DNA of 64,000 nt from Anisakis pegreffii (GCA_035041965.1 JAPYMA010001481.1:62001-126000); one strand, 5' to 3'; counted from the first letter of the stretch, positions 50,343 to 63,034 are shown. Notes: generated by a model not told the origin, from the letters alone. Translations and numbers: made by a program.

Positions 50343-50964
50343 AAAGTGAGAAAAAACATCTGCAATGGATTTTCATCGAACCATCGAGTACTTACATATT
50401 TGATAATTTCGATCAGAAATCATGGAAATGTACTTGATATTCAAGCTTAAGATACTTTTGAATGGAACAATTTTGCTCACTTCGACAATGAGTGAACTCA
50501 GTGAGAATTTATGTACATTTCGATAGGATGAAAATGTTTTCAAACAGAGAAGTAAAAAGATTTGCAGCTTTTAGAACATGCAGTTGAATTAACAGGTGGA
50601 ATATTGAAGCCGAACAAATCTTGTGGGAAGAAACAACTCAAAATTTCATTGAACTTTGTTGCTCTTCGTTCTTATTAGAAAATGTGATTAGCTCTGTTAT
50701 TCTACATAGAAATGCATCCAGATGAGGGTGATATAAAGCAATGAAGAGCAGAATAATCAGTTGAATATTTAATGAGATGTTACGTAAAAGTTCGTCGAGC
50801 TGTCGTTGATCATGTCATTCGTCCAATTTGCGTCTATTTTCTTACAATTAGCTATTCATCAATGATAGAGGGCAATCAGCAAAGATGACTGCACATGAAT
50901 GAGATGGGAATAATTAAGGCTTGCTTCAAGATGGGCATACTATCAAAATTCACATAAATTGACC

Positions 50965-51060
50965 TGTTTTATCGAATCCCAGATCCCGGGATTTTTCAAA
51001 ACTTAAATCCCGGGATCGAGATCAGAACTGAAATCGCGTGATCCCGTGCAATCCCTAATC
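50965..51060. mobile_element. Palindrome-rich element end (hAT-like)
   Basis: gatcccgggat (50982-50992) and atcccgggatc (51007-51017) are an 11-bp perfect inverted repeat, each half also self-complementary. They are followed by gatcccgtgcaatccctaat. GC content stands out from the flanks, and alternating cccggg and tccct motifs resemble terminal regions of some hAT elements. No transposase is present. Confidence 0.35.
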
Positions 51061-51079
51061 CGCACTGATCATGTATACA

Positions 51080-51690
51080 GCGATGCAAAAATACCAGGAT
51101 CGCAATTTTCATTCTAGCCATACTCTCAGGCTTGCCCGGCAATATGGCCTTTTCTTTTCACCATCGGATTCCCCAGATTCTCTACTTCCGGAAAAATATA
51201 TACTTTGTCGAGCAGCTCTGCTTACCTTCAGAGAAATAGCTGATTTTCTGGAGGTATTTGAGTTGCTCGGCAACGCTCGTTTCAATACAATGTATCTCTT
51301 TTGATCAATACATACATTCGCGCGGCACTATGAGGGTTATCATCTTCAAACAATCGGCCTTACCAGGTTTGCCAAGTGAAATAGTGGTTTATCCATACCA
51401 TCAGATTTCCCAGATTCTCTACTTTCGGAAAAGTATCTATGTGCCTTGCTAAGGCAGTAATACCAGAATCGCAATTTTCATTCTAACGGTACTCTCAGGT
51501 TTGCGCTGCAACATGGCTTTTTCTCTCCACCATCGGTACTGCAAGTTCTCTAGTGTCAGAAAAGTATACTTGTCGGGCGATTTCGTTTTTACAACAAAGC
51601 AGAACTATCTGGATCACAGGGTTCAACCTAGCGGTCCTCTCAGCTTTCGCTTGCAAACTCCAATAACTCCCTTCGATAGTCTGGTAGGCC
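51080..51690. repeat. Repeat family B: three imperfect tandem copies
   Basis: Copies near 51096-51260, 51341-51450 and 51466-51600. Copies 1 and 3 share tcgcaattttcattcta, then 'tactctcagg' or ggtactctcagg and an accatcgg; all three share a cagattctctact or close variant followed by tcggaaaa and gtat. A fourth copy lies at 56860-57040. Unit length about 130-250 bp with internal deletions. No coding frame persists. Confidence 0.6.
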
Positions 51691-53483
51691 GCCCTTGAAG
51701 AGAAAATAAAGTTATGCATGACAGTAATAATGACCATAATCAAACGAGGCAAGCAGGTCGTGCAGGCGAAGTTTTGACCACAATAAGAATAATGATAGTG
51801 ATGATAAATGTAGATGTTTGATACAGACGACATTATATAGACATAACAGTTCATAAAATCATCCAGCTGTTGTAAATTCAAATATATCAGAGATTGTAAG
51901 AAAGAGATATTTTACGGATTTCACATTAGACATTGCAAATAACTTAATTGCGAATAACATCGTCATCGTGTATTTTTATGGTCTTATCAGCACTGCTATC
52001 AAGATTAGTATCATTTTTCTGAGTTCATGTGAGTAGCTGGATTGTGAACAGTGATCTTTTGAAATTTTATCTACTGCCTCTTACCTAATGCAATCATCAA
52101 TACCTTACCTATTGCCTCTTACCTAATGCAATCATTTCAAAACATTCTGTCGTTCAAATCAATCAAGGTGTAATATTTTTACTATTGCTATTGATATCAC
52201 AGGTTTCTTGTAACCACAATTTTCATTATCTTGAAATGTTCTTCAGAAGCAAGTATCGTTCAAGGAAACGTTTTCATAAGAGGAAGGAAGGATTGTATGA
52301 AATCACCCATTTCCGTCCATTCTTTACCTCGTTTTTTGTGCTTGATAATTTTTACTCTTTCTTTCCACTGATGCTATCAATTTCCATGCAAATGGAATTT
52401 GTCTTATCGTTCAACGCAGCCACCTCCTTCCAATCGCCTACGATTTGTAGTTCTCGTTTTCGATTTCACCTCTATGATTGTCCGTTTTCGAATCATCTCT
52501 TTGATTGTCACTTTTTATATTAGTAACTACTTTATTACTGTTCATTATTCGACGTTGTTTATCTAGATGTATCATTAGGCAATAAAACGTTTTTTTTCGT
52601 TTGTTTTGAATAGATTCCGTGCGTTGATTCTCTCTTCTGTCCATCGCAATAGAACAATGGATTATTTCATTGAGGATGAGTGCTTTCATTCAAAGTATTT
52701 ATTGCTGTCGAAGTGACTTTTCATTTTTAGTTCATGAATCACTTTTCCTTTCTTTATTTATTTGGTGAATCGAAGTTCTGTCGCTTGCTAACAACGGTTT
52801 TTGATTTCAATCAGTTTTGTTTATTTCAATTACGCATTACATTTTAAGACGAATAAAATTCATTAAGAAAAATGACGGAAAGATGTAATCACTTTTATGA
52901 TTACCAAATGACGGCAATTAATTCATGCTCAAGCCTACTGACTATAAATATTTGTTTTAAGGCGAACGTTGAATTAGTGCCTTTCCGTCCAGTCGAAGTT
53001 CAGTGTTGATTCGTATTTGAATACATCAGAATCGCTACCATTTTTTCGGATTCCAAGAATGAGTTTTCGCTTGCATAGTTTCGACTGAACAAACGTTGAT
53101 GAAGTGTTTGTAATCTAGTCTATTCAGTGAGCCTTCGGCCAAATTGAGTCATGAGGTTCGCTCACCATCAGTCATAGTTCAAAAATCCCTTTGAAAAGAG
53201 CAAAATGTTTGCATGATTCAACATGTTATCTGCCACTGAATCTGCATATCTCAGAAATTAATTCTGATTGTTCAGCGTGATTTTGATTTAGAAGCGAACA
53301 TCTATGGCTAGAAGCTGACGGTACAAATGAATTTCTTGCAATTATTTGCTTTTGCTTCATTCTGAATGTTGAACACTGAATCAACAATTCAATGAGGGAT
53401 TTGTGACTAATCTTGCGAAATATGGTTCCACGTTTTTGAAAACTACCGCAGTTTTTCACTAATACCATATTGCGATCATTGTT
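51691..53483. other. Gene-free region
   Basis: Apart from the duplication at 52075-52132 nothing was supported. Open frames at 51495-51881 (-) and 52185-52523 (+) lack domains and splice context. Confidence 0.4.
52075..52132. repeat. Short direct duplication
   Basis: tgcctcttacctaatgcaat followed by cat occurs twice, about 39 bases apart, with a related accttacctatt between. Confidence 0.6.
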
Positions 53484-53747
53484 ATGAGTTTGTTCATGTT
53501 ATCATTACATTATATTTTTTGGTGTGTTATCATTATCATATACTTCTTATGCCTTGCTCTTTCTAATATTCAGTTCCTTCTCGAAGATATTTCATTTTTT
53601 CGGCATGTACGACGAAAAAACTTGAATATTGAAGTGTATTCTTCGTTGTTGTACACTGCTATTCATTTTTACTTAATGTTTGCAAATCAATATCTATTCA
53701 TGAATTATCCCACACAATCCATGCAACTAAATTTGAGCAGATACTAG
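53484..53747 (+). CDS. Uncertain small membrane protein frame, 87 aa
   Basis: An uninterrupted ATG-to-stop frame with a long hydrophobic N-terminus (about residues 1-30, FLCLALSN near its end), which could act as a signal or anchor, then a polar middle and a second weak hydrophobic patch. No family was recognised, and T-rich DNA alone can produce such frames, so coding status is doubtful. Confidence 0.15.
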   Translation: MSLFMLSLHYIFWCVIIIIYFLCLALSNIQFLLEDISFFRHVRRKNLNIEVYSSLLYTAIHFYLMFANQYLFMNYPTQSMQLNLSRY

Positions 53748-55014
53748 CGGTAATATAATGGAGCTTTTAAGTTATAAAGCTGGATATTCTCATCCACAAA
53801 ATTGGATCTTTCTTATTACCAAATCGATAATCAGAAGAAACCATCTTCTTTTGTAAGTAAAAGAATGAAACGATGTCGTTTTTGCAAACAGTGTTCAATC
53901 CTGATGAAAGAACAGACAGGCGATTCTTGAAATCAGCTGACTTCATCTTATTTCCAATAGGATCCAGTAAGTTTTCCGTTGATTTTCGATCGTTAAGCAA
54001 AACAATCTCAGTGAGTCATATATGTAAACAATGTACCTCGAGAACGGATCTTGCTGATTTGATAAAAGCATACGCACGGACATTTCTTTTCTGAATTGCT
54101 TATCGACTTCACTTTATCATATCCGATGGATGCTAATAGAGAAAAACCGGAAATTTAATACAGTCGACTGGCTTATTAGCATAATTTGTTGCGAAATATC
54201 AGTATCCAATTTTATGAACGGCTGAAGGAAGGAGGAATTATAAAAGGACAATCAATGAGTCATCTTTTTTTTAACATCGTTTGTGGAGTTAATTGAAATG
54301 ACACTTGAGAGGTTATGACAGAATCTGAATCAGAAGAATCTTCAGTTTCAGAATCAGTTATGACGCATTCCTATGATTTTGTGAGATCCATCATATAAAT
54401 GATCTTTGTTTGCCCGTTATGATCTCTGGAAAATAGTTTCATTTTAAAAAGTTCCCCATCAGTAAAAAAAGATCTTCTTGTTGAAATAAGTGATGATATC
54501 CATTAGAAGAACTGATGAAAACATAACGTAAAACCTTGCCGCAACAAGCTTCGCGGGGAAACAAATGTCTGCACAGAACAGAACCTTGTAAGCATATGCG
54601 AAAGACTTAGTTTAGGCCTGATGTGAACACTTATTTTAACGTCTTTTTTATGTGACTGCATTTTGAATTCGTTTTGAATGAACCCCACAGAAAGTTTGTG
54701 TTCAACCTGTTCAACCTCGCGACAGTCCCCACCCTATGAATTGTTATCGTTAGTACAGTCTGTATTTCCACGTTAAACCGGAGCATGCTATCAAATCCAC
54801 TACCTTCTATCGTAGAAACACTTACTATTAGATAAAAACGTATTTGTTTGATCGCTGCCACATGAAAGTCATTGAAAATACTTTAGTCACATTCGTTTCG
54901 TTTCTTCGGTTATATCGCATGATATAATAATATGTGAATGCATGAACTAACCTTTTGCACTGCAATTTCAGTCAATTGCACTTGAACGATTGATTGTGAG
55001 TTTCATTAGCGAAA
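53748..55014. other. Upstream flank of the calpain gene
   Basis: No exon was supported. A TTTCAG at about 54966-54971 precedes the proposed calpain ATG by 43 bases and is a candidate trans-splice acceptor. Confidence 0.4.
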
Positions 55015-58000
55015 ATGGTTGAGGGAGAGTGTGTATTGGTGAGTGTGTTCATTGTTTAGGGTCTTTGTTTATTTGCTTGATACTTTTCGTTATTTACCGT
55101 ATCCAATCAATATCAGTTTGTTTTCAGGAATAAAAGGTTTTTGTTCGATTACTGTTCGTATTGTGGATTGCACGAATTAGGGGAATCATGTTTGCAGAAA
55201 GATCGTTGATGAACAATTGTAATGAATGAGTTCTCTTTTGTAGATTGAACTGAGAGAAGATGAATGCAATGCTATAATCGGGTACTCGACACGGGACAAA
55301 GTTAATGGCCGGACCGGTCAGTACATCAATGGTAATGGCGATGAAGTATTTGGAGATTGCGGAAGAGGGAGTGCGATTTTTAGTTGTTTGGTTGTTTTAT
55401 TTTTGAAAGATATTGCAATCTGAATCGATGGAGTATCACATGCTCAATCGTTTCATTTCTGTCACTGATTTTGCTTTTATGTATCAATTTTTCTAAATGT
55501 TTACAAAAACTTGAGAGAAGTTTTCTTGAGAATTTTTTCTGGCTCAAGAATGGCTCTGTGATCGTTGGTCTGTGAACGAAACGTGAACATAAATGTATTT
55601 ACTTATTTAACGCTCAAATTCGACGTCAACAAATTCAATGATCTGGTTCAATACTTTGACAACTTCCGACCATTTCTTGGAAATCCGATTATATCTGAGT
55701 TGATCTCATCCTCTGCGATTTACAGCCAGTGCTTTGTTTTTACGTTGACATTTTACGAATCAAAGGGAATACTCACCTTGATAAGGTTGCTTGTATTGCC
55801 ATCCCCTTTGCATTTGCTGCTGGAATGAAGAAAAGCACCAATTTAATAGCTTTGTTATCGTGTTAGTCACATCAATATCACCGAGTGAACTGTTACTGAT
55901 ATGAATCATCATTATTGAGTTGGTTACCGATAAGCTTGATTTCATTTTGCTTTTGTAAGCCTTTATCCATATGCAAAATTGTTTCGCTTCAGATACTCCA
56001 ATCATCGTGGCTATCTCTTTTCAGAGTATTATTACAATACACCATTATCATAAATGTCATTGTCATTTTTGAGTTTGTTTCAACCAAAAAAAGTTCATTG
56101 AATCGCACTGAAATTTGACTTTTTCAAATTTATACTCATGGAAATCACACTGATTTACTGAAATTGACTCCTCTTAAGTGCCGAATAAATCAGATGTTTT
56201 TTCAGGCAATAATATAGTCAAATCATATACTCAACGATGATTCATATTATGATGGAATCGTGAATCATCTTGATGGTACTATCACATATTTTCTTACGCA
56301 TTATATTCACTGCATAAAATCAAATTTGTGTAATACAGGAAGAGTGAACAATGAATGTTCAAAATGCACGATTCATGCATTAAAATGTGACTTTTAAGGG
56401 GGAATGAAGCGAAAATGCAAAGGGAGAAACATCAAAAAAGAGAAATTTCATCAGCAGAATGCATTTCAATTGATTTCATTAAAATATTAACGATGATTTA
56501 GTAACATATCAAAGATTTCTCAAGTGTTTACAATATCTGTTTATCTGTTGTACCTCTTTTGCTTCATTTTTCAAGTACATGTGGTCAATATGATGGCAAT
56601 CATAATGATCGAGGCGATGTATGTAATGACAGAGGATATGATGGCGGGGGTCAGGAGGAGGGTGTGGATGACAATAGAATTAGTGATGGCATCCGAGACA
56701 AATTACATCTTGATAGGAAATCGACCGATCTGACTTTTTAACATTCCGATCGATTGTTGGAAGTTTTAGATCACATTGCATTATGACATTCCAAATTTCG
56801 ACCGACCTTCTGAATTGTTCGATTGGAATCCGAATATCGGAATTCCGATCTGTACATTACTTTAGCAGTATCAGGGTTACCATCTTCAATCTGCCGCTGT
56901 TCTAAAATTTGCCCAGTAACGTGGTCATTTCTTCACACCACCGGATTGCCCAGGTTTTCTAGTTTTAAAAATGTATATATGTTGTCGGACGATTTTGCTT
57001 ACCTGTGGAGAAATAGCTGATTTTCTGAAGGCATCTTATTTGCTCCGAAAAGAGTATGGCGGTGATAGGACATATGTCATGCTGGTGGGTATGGTGGTGG
57101 ATTATGTGATGGGGATATATTGGAAGAGGATATGACGGCGGAGAGGGTTAATTTGATAACCGAGGCGATGGCTATGATGATCGAGACCGATATGGCAAGG
57201 AGCGAAATATGAGCCATAAGATCAGTGGAGTGCTCGGTTTGATCGCTATCGCTATGCGAATATACCTATCCTTTGTCAGTATGACTGTTATGCTTATATT
57301 TCACCCGCAATAAATCGCTAAATTCACACGCAACGCTACCTCCTCATGTATAAATCCTTCCCTGCAAGAGTCATTAACTCAACTATAAGAATGTGATGTC
57401 CACTCGATCGAAGTACATCAAAAAAGCACATATATTTTTCCATACGAACAGCTGTGCAAATTCCGCTCGTTAACATTCTCCATGTCTTAATTTCAAGCAA
57501 GTAAAAACATTCGAATCGATGCTTACGCTGTATAAACGAATTCTTTTATGTCTTCTCTCAACAAACTTCAGAAGACATGAATGTCTTGCATTATAACATT
57601 TGATAGTGAGGATCAACTTTCTGCCAAGGAGATGTTTCATGTAGAGGGAATGTGAATATTGGTGATGTGGCAGGTTTGATTAGTTCTTTATCAGGTAGTA
57701 AGAGTGATATAATCGGCGGATTAATTAGTGGTATTCATGGACTAATCAATAAAAAGAATGGCAAATATAGTGGCGGAGGACAAACTTTTACTCATATCCG
57801 GATATTACCATTCATCTATCTGCCTTCACGCATAACAAAGCGTCTGAGGACCGAAAACGAGACAGCGCTGACTCTCAGAACTGAGCTTCTTGAACGATGC
57901 ATCACCGACTATTACCCTGCTGAGATTAAAGCCATGCGCATCCCCATTGTGTATGCTTTTATTAACCACGGTCATCACAGAACAATCCGCAATTGGACAA

Positions 58001-61000
58001 CATGATCGTACTCGTTGCAAGTGATCGTTATTTTGAATCAGCAGACATAAAAGCAAATCTGCGATACTCTATCTCTCATTGATTGCACGTCGCCTGTCAA
58101 ATGAAATTTGATGTACACCTGAGAGGAACCAGCAAACTATTTCATTACTTGATTTTGTCATTTCGGAAATTTTTAAATGCTAACCATCATATGTTTGCGA
58201 TGCAACTAGCGATGCAGATTCAGATATTCTCTGATCGGATTTTTTGCAATCTCCTGAATGTCTTTTCAGGATCAAATGTTAATCTGGATGAGCTGACAGG
58301 TGGGATGGGGGATGTGGTTAGCGTCCTCATAGACCAGTCTACGCATCGTTTTCGTTGTGTAGATCCGGTAAGTGGCCGAATCATTGGTGCACTCGCCGGA
58401 AATGAGTTGTTTAATCTCGGTTTGTATTATTGTTCTTTTGTTCATTTGTTGTGACTCAAACGACTGAAGCAATTGGAACATTCGTTGAGAAAGTTCGAAG
58501 TGAAAGTTCTTGCCATTTTCAGGTGGTAAACACAATAAGTTAGGTAAGGTTGGTAAAGTGGTTCTGGACAATATCATAAGTGAAAGATTCGAGAGGAAGG
58601 TAAATTGAGCAACCATTCCTGAATCGTTAGATCGTAAATAATTATTGGCGTGTTTAGTGTGCTGATATCTTGCTTTAACGATAAGTTATTCGTAGCAATC
58701 ATTTTTCATTTTCATGGCACAATTTGCATGTACACTTATGATTTATCAATAAATCATCACTTTGTTGAGTTGATGCAGACTTTTACGAATCTGATCAGTT
58801 TGTACATAATCTGAGACGATTTGTTTGAACAGTTCATCGCCAATCGAAGACTCACTGTGACATGACAAAACCATTATTTAGAATTGTAATGCACGAAATA
58901 TGAAAGACGGGTCCTGAGAAATTCATTTTTTTAAATTAACACTCGTAAAAGATGTGTTCTGCTTAATTCAATAATTTTCATTCTAATATGAGCAAATTAT
59001 GTAATGAGCAAATTTCATCCTCTAAAACGCTCATTCTTATGTTGATATTTTCGGGATGATTCATTCAAATGGCTACATTAGAATGAATCATCCCAAAAAG
59101 ATTGTGGTCTTTTCCACTCCGCTCTGCTACAGTTCGTTTGGTACCCCGAAAAATTATTTGAATACTTAAAAGTTTCGAGTTTATAGGTTGTAACATGGCC
59201 CACAGGCAATGCACCTTCTGATGTAAATACTCGATCAAATACTACCTCAGGCTGTGCGTTGATGCGGTCACCTTTCGATTATCACGTAATTCTCTTCATT
59301 GTTTTCAAATCGACACAATTTTCATTCGCCTTTCTACCCATATTGCCCACGCTTAAACCACTACATTTAAGCACCAGCCGAATACTTGCTACTTATTTCT
59401 ATGCTTACATAAGCATTCACATTGTAAACATCGAATCAGACCATGTTCATCAACAATTTAAACATAAAAATATTCATCCGGTCAAAAAAGGAATATATTG
59501 GCTCGACGTGTAAAATCTCAAGAACACTCGAGTTTATTCATGAACACAAGCCTCACCATTAGTTAATTGTATCGTTTACTTTGCTTACCTACTATTTATT
59601 CACTGGTTTCATGTGATTTCCTGTGATTTATCACAATATTTTTCTTGTGTTCTGAAAACTCTCACCTCTGAGCATTTAGAATGTCGTTTGTTTTCGTAAA
59701 AAATCAAGCGATTTTTAAGTTGCTTTTGATTAACTCTAATTGCACGATTACTTGCATCGATTTTTATTAATGGTAATTTAGGTTCCGGATGAAGTAGCAT
59801 CTGTTCAGAGTCTTATGCATCATGATTATAAAAATGATTTAAGATACTTTTGATATACATTGCCTACCTGATATGCAACGAACTAATCGAATTCTTCAAT
59901 TGAACAAGCACAACTATGAGTGCTTTCATTTCCTTGCTATAATTTTCAATTCTTTTCACTCTTATACAGCACGAATAGATGTTAACATTTAATTTTAGAC
60001 TAAGGAATTCATAGAAGATGAACCATCAGTACATCCCAGATCACCGTCACAAACCAGGAGAGTCGGAGCATTAGATTTCTACGCAGAGCGAGATCGATGT
60101 CTTCGAGTATGTCATCGTTATGAAGCATCGTCCACGTTTCCATTGTTGATTACTGTTATCACTGTTCATATGTCATGATCATTATTAATTGTTATTACCA
60201 CTTTACTTTGTTATTACTTTACTTTCACATGTCGTTACTGCGTCACAGTTGTGATCACTCTTATCATCACTATTTTAAATCATCGCTATTGTTCTAAAAA
60301 GTGAATGGAAACCTCATGACTCACACCAAATCGCAGTTCCACGCAAATTTTTAAGTAATTAATGTAAAAATTTTCCGAGTTGAATATTCTTCCTCGAAAT
60401 GAATATTCTTCCTCGAAATGAATATTCTTCCTCGAAATGCTCAATGTCGCTCGACTACAAAATATTTCCAGGAACGTCGTTTATTCGAAGATCCTGAATT
60501 TCCGGCAAGCGACAAGAGTTTATTCTTCAGTAAAAGTAAAGCACCACGAAAACGCGTTGAATGGAAGAGACCCGGGGTACGGTTTGGGAATTATTCAAAT
60601 TGAAATTTCTAATTTCAAAAAATATGGCTCGCTAAATAACCGCACGCTAATTTCACATTTCATCTAGATTACGCACTTTATAATGGAAGTAAAAAATCGA
60701 GAATGTTCCGTTTATCGCGTTAATAATTATCGCTCTTTTTGAGGAAATCATTGATGCTCCACAACTGATCTACGAGGGCCAGTCACGTTTCGACGTGGTT
60801 CAAGGAGAATTGAACGATTGTTGGTTACTTGCAGCTGCAGCAGATCTGACACTTCGTGATGAACTCTTCTATCGTGTCGTTCCACCAGATCAAAGTTTCA
60901 CCGAGAATTATGCGGGTGGGTATTCACGTTTCTGCGTTCACTCGAATCTCTTTCATTCGCCTGAAACGATTCGATTTTACACTGGAAGAACCGATACACG

Positions 61001-63034
61001 CTAAGTTGTTTTCCCCGTCTTCCAGGAATATTCCATTTCCAATTCTGGCAATATGGTCATTGGGTGGACGTTGTCGTGGACGATCGTTTACCAACATCAA
61101 ACGGCGAATTATTGTACATGCACTCCAAAGAGCATAACGAATTTTGGAGTGCTCTATTGGAGAAAGCTTATGCAAAGTAATCAGCTGTGTCACGTTACAT
61201 TTGTTCTACTTTATCGATGTGAACAGTCAGTTGTTGGATGGAAAGTATGAGTGAGATGCTCATCGCATCAGTCTCTTCATTATTCACTTCTGTGATTGAA
61301 GTTGTTTGTAAAAGTTCGAATTCAGGTTGTATGGATCGTATGAAGCGTTGAACGGTGGTATCACATCGGAGGCGTTGGAGGATATGACTGGTGGATTAAC
61401 GGAATTCTATGATCTGCGAGAGCCGCCCGATCATCTTTTGGAAATGATGATGCGAGGTTTTGAAATGGGATCATTGTTCGGATGTTGCATTGAGGTTTAC
61501 TGACTGTTTTCAGTTTTAACTGTTATTCTGCCTTGAAATACCGGTTGCATTTACTGATTCTCTCAGGCATTTGTGTTTTATTTTCTATGGAATTATACAT
61601 TTTGATTGTTTCATTTGAAGGCTGATCCATTCACATGGCTAGCACAAACGCCCAATGGATTGGTTAAGGGTCATGCGTACGGTATTACTGGAATGCGCAT
61701 CGTTGGTCCTTTCCTTTGCATTTTACTCTTTTTGTTTGTTCATTTTGTGAAGACTTTTATATCGTTCAACTTACTTCTATTTCAACGCAGTTGATCACAA
61801 CAATCACTCACTGTATCGTAGCTCCGAAGATTCCTTTCTTGTAAGTGTTTCCTTTATGAAAATGATTCAGCTTCTCAGTTTCAGGTGAATGGCCGCCGTG
61901 GTCGTATACCACTCTTACGTATTCGTAATCCATGGGGTAATGAATGCGAATGGAAAGGACCGTGGTCAGATAATTCGCCTGAATGGCAGAGTATATCGCA
62001 ACAGGAAAAAGACGAGATGGATTTGGATTTCGCATATGATGGAGAGTTTTGGTTCGTTTCTACGGTTTAATCACTCCATTTAATCATGAAACTTGAATTT
62101 TTTGTGATGAAACTTGTTCAGTGAAAAAAATGATTTGCTGTAAGCAAGTGCTTCGCAATCTGAATGCCATCTTCATAAGCGTTATATGACGCATTTAATC
62201 GTTTGAAGATCAATTTTGAAATCCTTTAAAAGATGAGATGGGTTTGAAATTCGCATATGATGGAGAATAGGTCTCTTTTGTACCTTTGATTTGATACTTA
62301 TGTAGTATTCGGTCGGATTTGTTTTTTTTTTCATTTCAGGATGTCATTCGATGATTTTATGTGTAATTTCGAGAAAATTGATATTTGCAACTTAGGACCT
62401 GATGTTATGGATGAAGTGAGTTGGATTAATTCTTATGCGTTCATTGAAATCGCTTCGTTAGTAACCCAAAAAACTGTGGTCGCTACTGACTCACGCATAT
62501 CCCACAAGATGAAAGTTGGTTCTCCCATGCAAACACTCGTTCAAAACATTGGATCATGCTTCCGAAACACCGATGTTCAGTGATCCCAAATGGGCGATTA
62601 TGAACTGAGCAGTAGTCATGGCCCTGAACGGCAGCTTTCACACTTCATTGCACATTGAAAGTTTTTGAGAAGTTCAATGGTATTGTATATTCTAGATCGC
62701 TCGAATGACCGGCGTTCGAATAGATCAGCAAACATGGGCTACTGTTATATACGATGATGCGTGGATAAAAAATGAGACAGCTGGTGGATGCCGTAATTAT
62801 ATCGGTTGGTTTCGAAATGTTTCGTGAATTCACTCCGTTGCGAACTTCATTCGGTTTACTTCTTCAGATACTTTCGTGAATAATCCACAGTTTCGAATCC
62901 ATCTGACTGACTCGGATCCGGATAAGGATGACGACCTGTGTACGGTGATAATAGCAGTGATGCAGAAGTATCGTCGTGAGTTGAAATATGCCGGAATTGG
63001 GAATGTTGGCATTGGATTCGAAGTTTATGATGTT
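55015..63034 (+). CDS. clp-1: Calpain (papain-like Ca2+-dependent cysteine protease), CLP-1-like with Gly-rich N-terminus; 3' end outside window
   Basis: Well-phased exons: 58270-58419, 58523-58599, 59999-60106, 60472-60576, 60744-60915, 61026-61176, 61326-61494, 61621-61705, 61791-61840, 61885-62051, 62340-62415, 62696-62804, 62868-about 63034. The catalytic triad is intact: Cys in [11 protein letters not shown] (codon 60819), His in VKGHAYGIT (61672), Asn in RIRNPWG (61927). Then come '[20 protein letters not shown]' and domain III (TAGGCRNYI). Before the protease core are a Gly-rich exon, '[14 protein letters not shown]' (from 57645) and [18 protein letters not shown], matching the Gly-rich heads of nematode calpains without EF hands. 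Proposed N-terminal exons 55015-55038, 55244-about 55331 and one near 56575 (GYDGGG) are tentative, because their phases do not all join. Calpains cut cytosolic and cytoskeletal proteins on calcium entry. Exon 61621 has an AAG and exon 60744 a GAG acceptor. The rest of domain III lies right of the window. Confidence 0.88.
56860..57045. repeat. Repeat family B, copy inside the calpain gene
   Basis: Shares gagaaatagctgattttctg exactly with 51231-51250, preceded by a diverged 'caccaccggattgcccaggt' matching the catcggattccccaga of the 51 kb copy, and a gggttaccatcttcaat like the gggttatcatcttcaa at 51329. It sits in the Gly-rich N-terminal part of the calpain locus and probably interrupts it within an intron. 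Confidence 0.6.
59049..59098. repeat. 14-bp perfect inverted repeat in a calpain intron
   Basis: gggatgattcattc (59053-59066) and gaatgaatcatccc (59081-59094) flank a 14-base loop; the flanking T and A runs (attttc / aaaaag) extend the pairing with a mismatch. It lies in the long intron between 58599 and 59999. Confidence 0.7.
60381..60437. repeat. Three perfect tandem copies of a 19-bp unit
   Basis: tgaatattcttcctcgaaa is repeated exactly three times at 60381, 60400 and 60419, 34 bases before the calpain exon at 60472, inside the intron near its branch/acceptor region. Confidence 0.9.
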
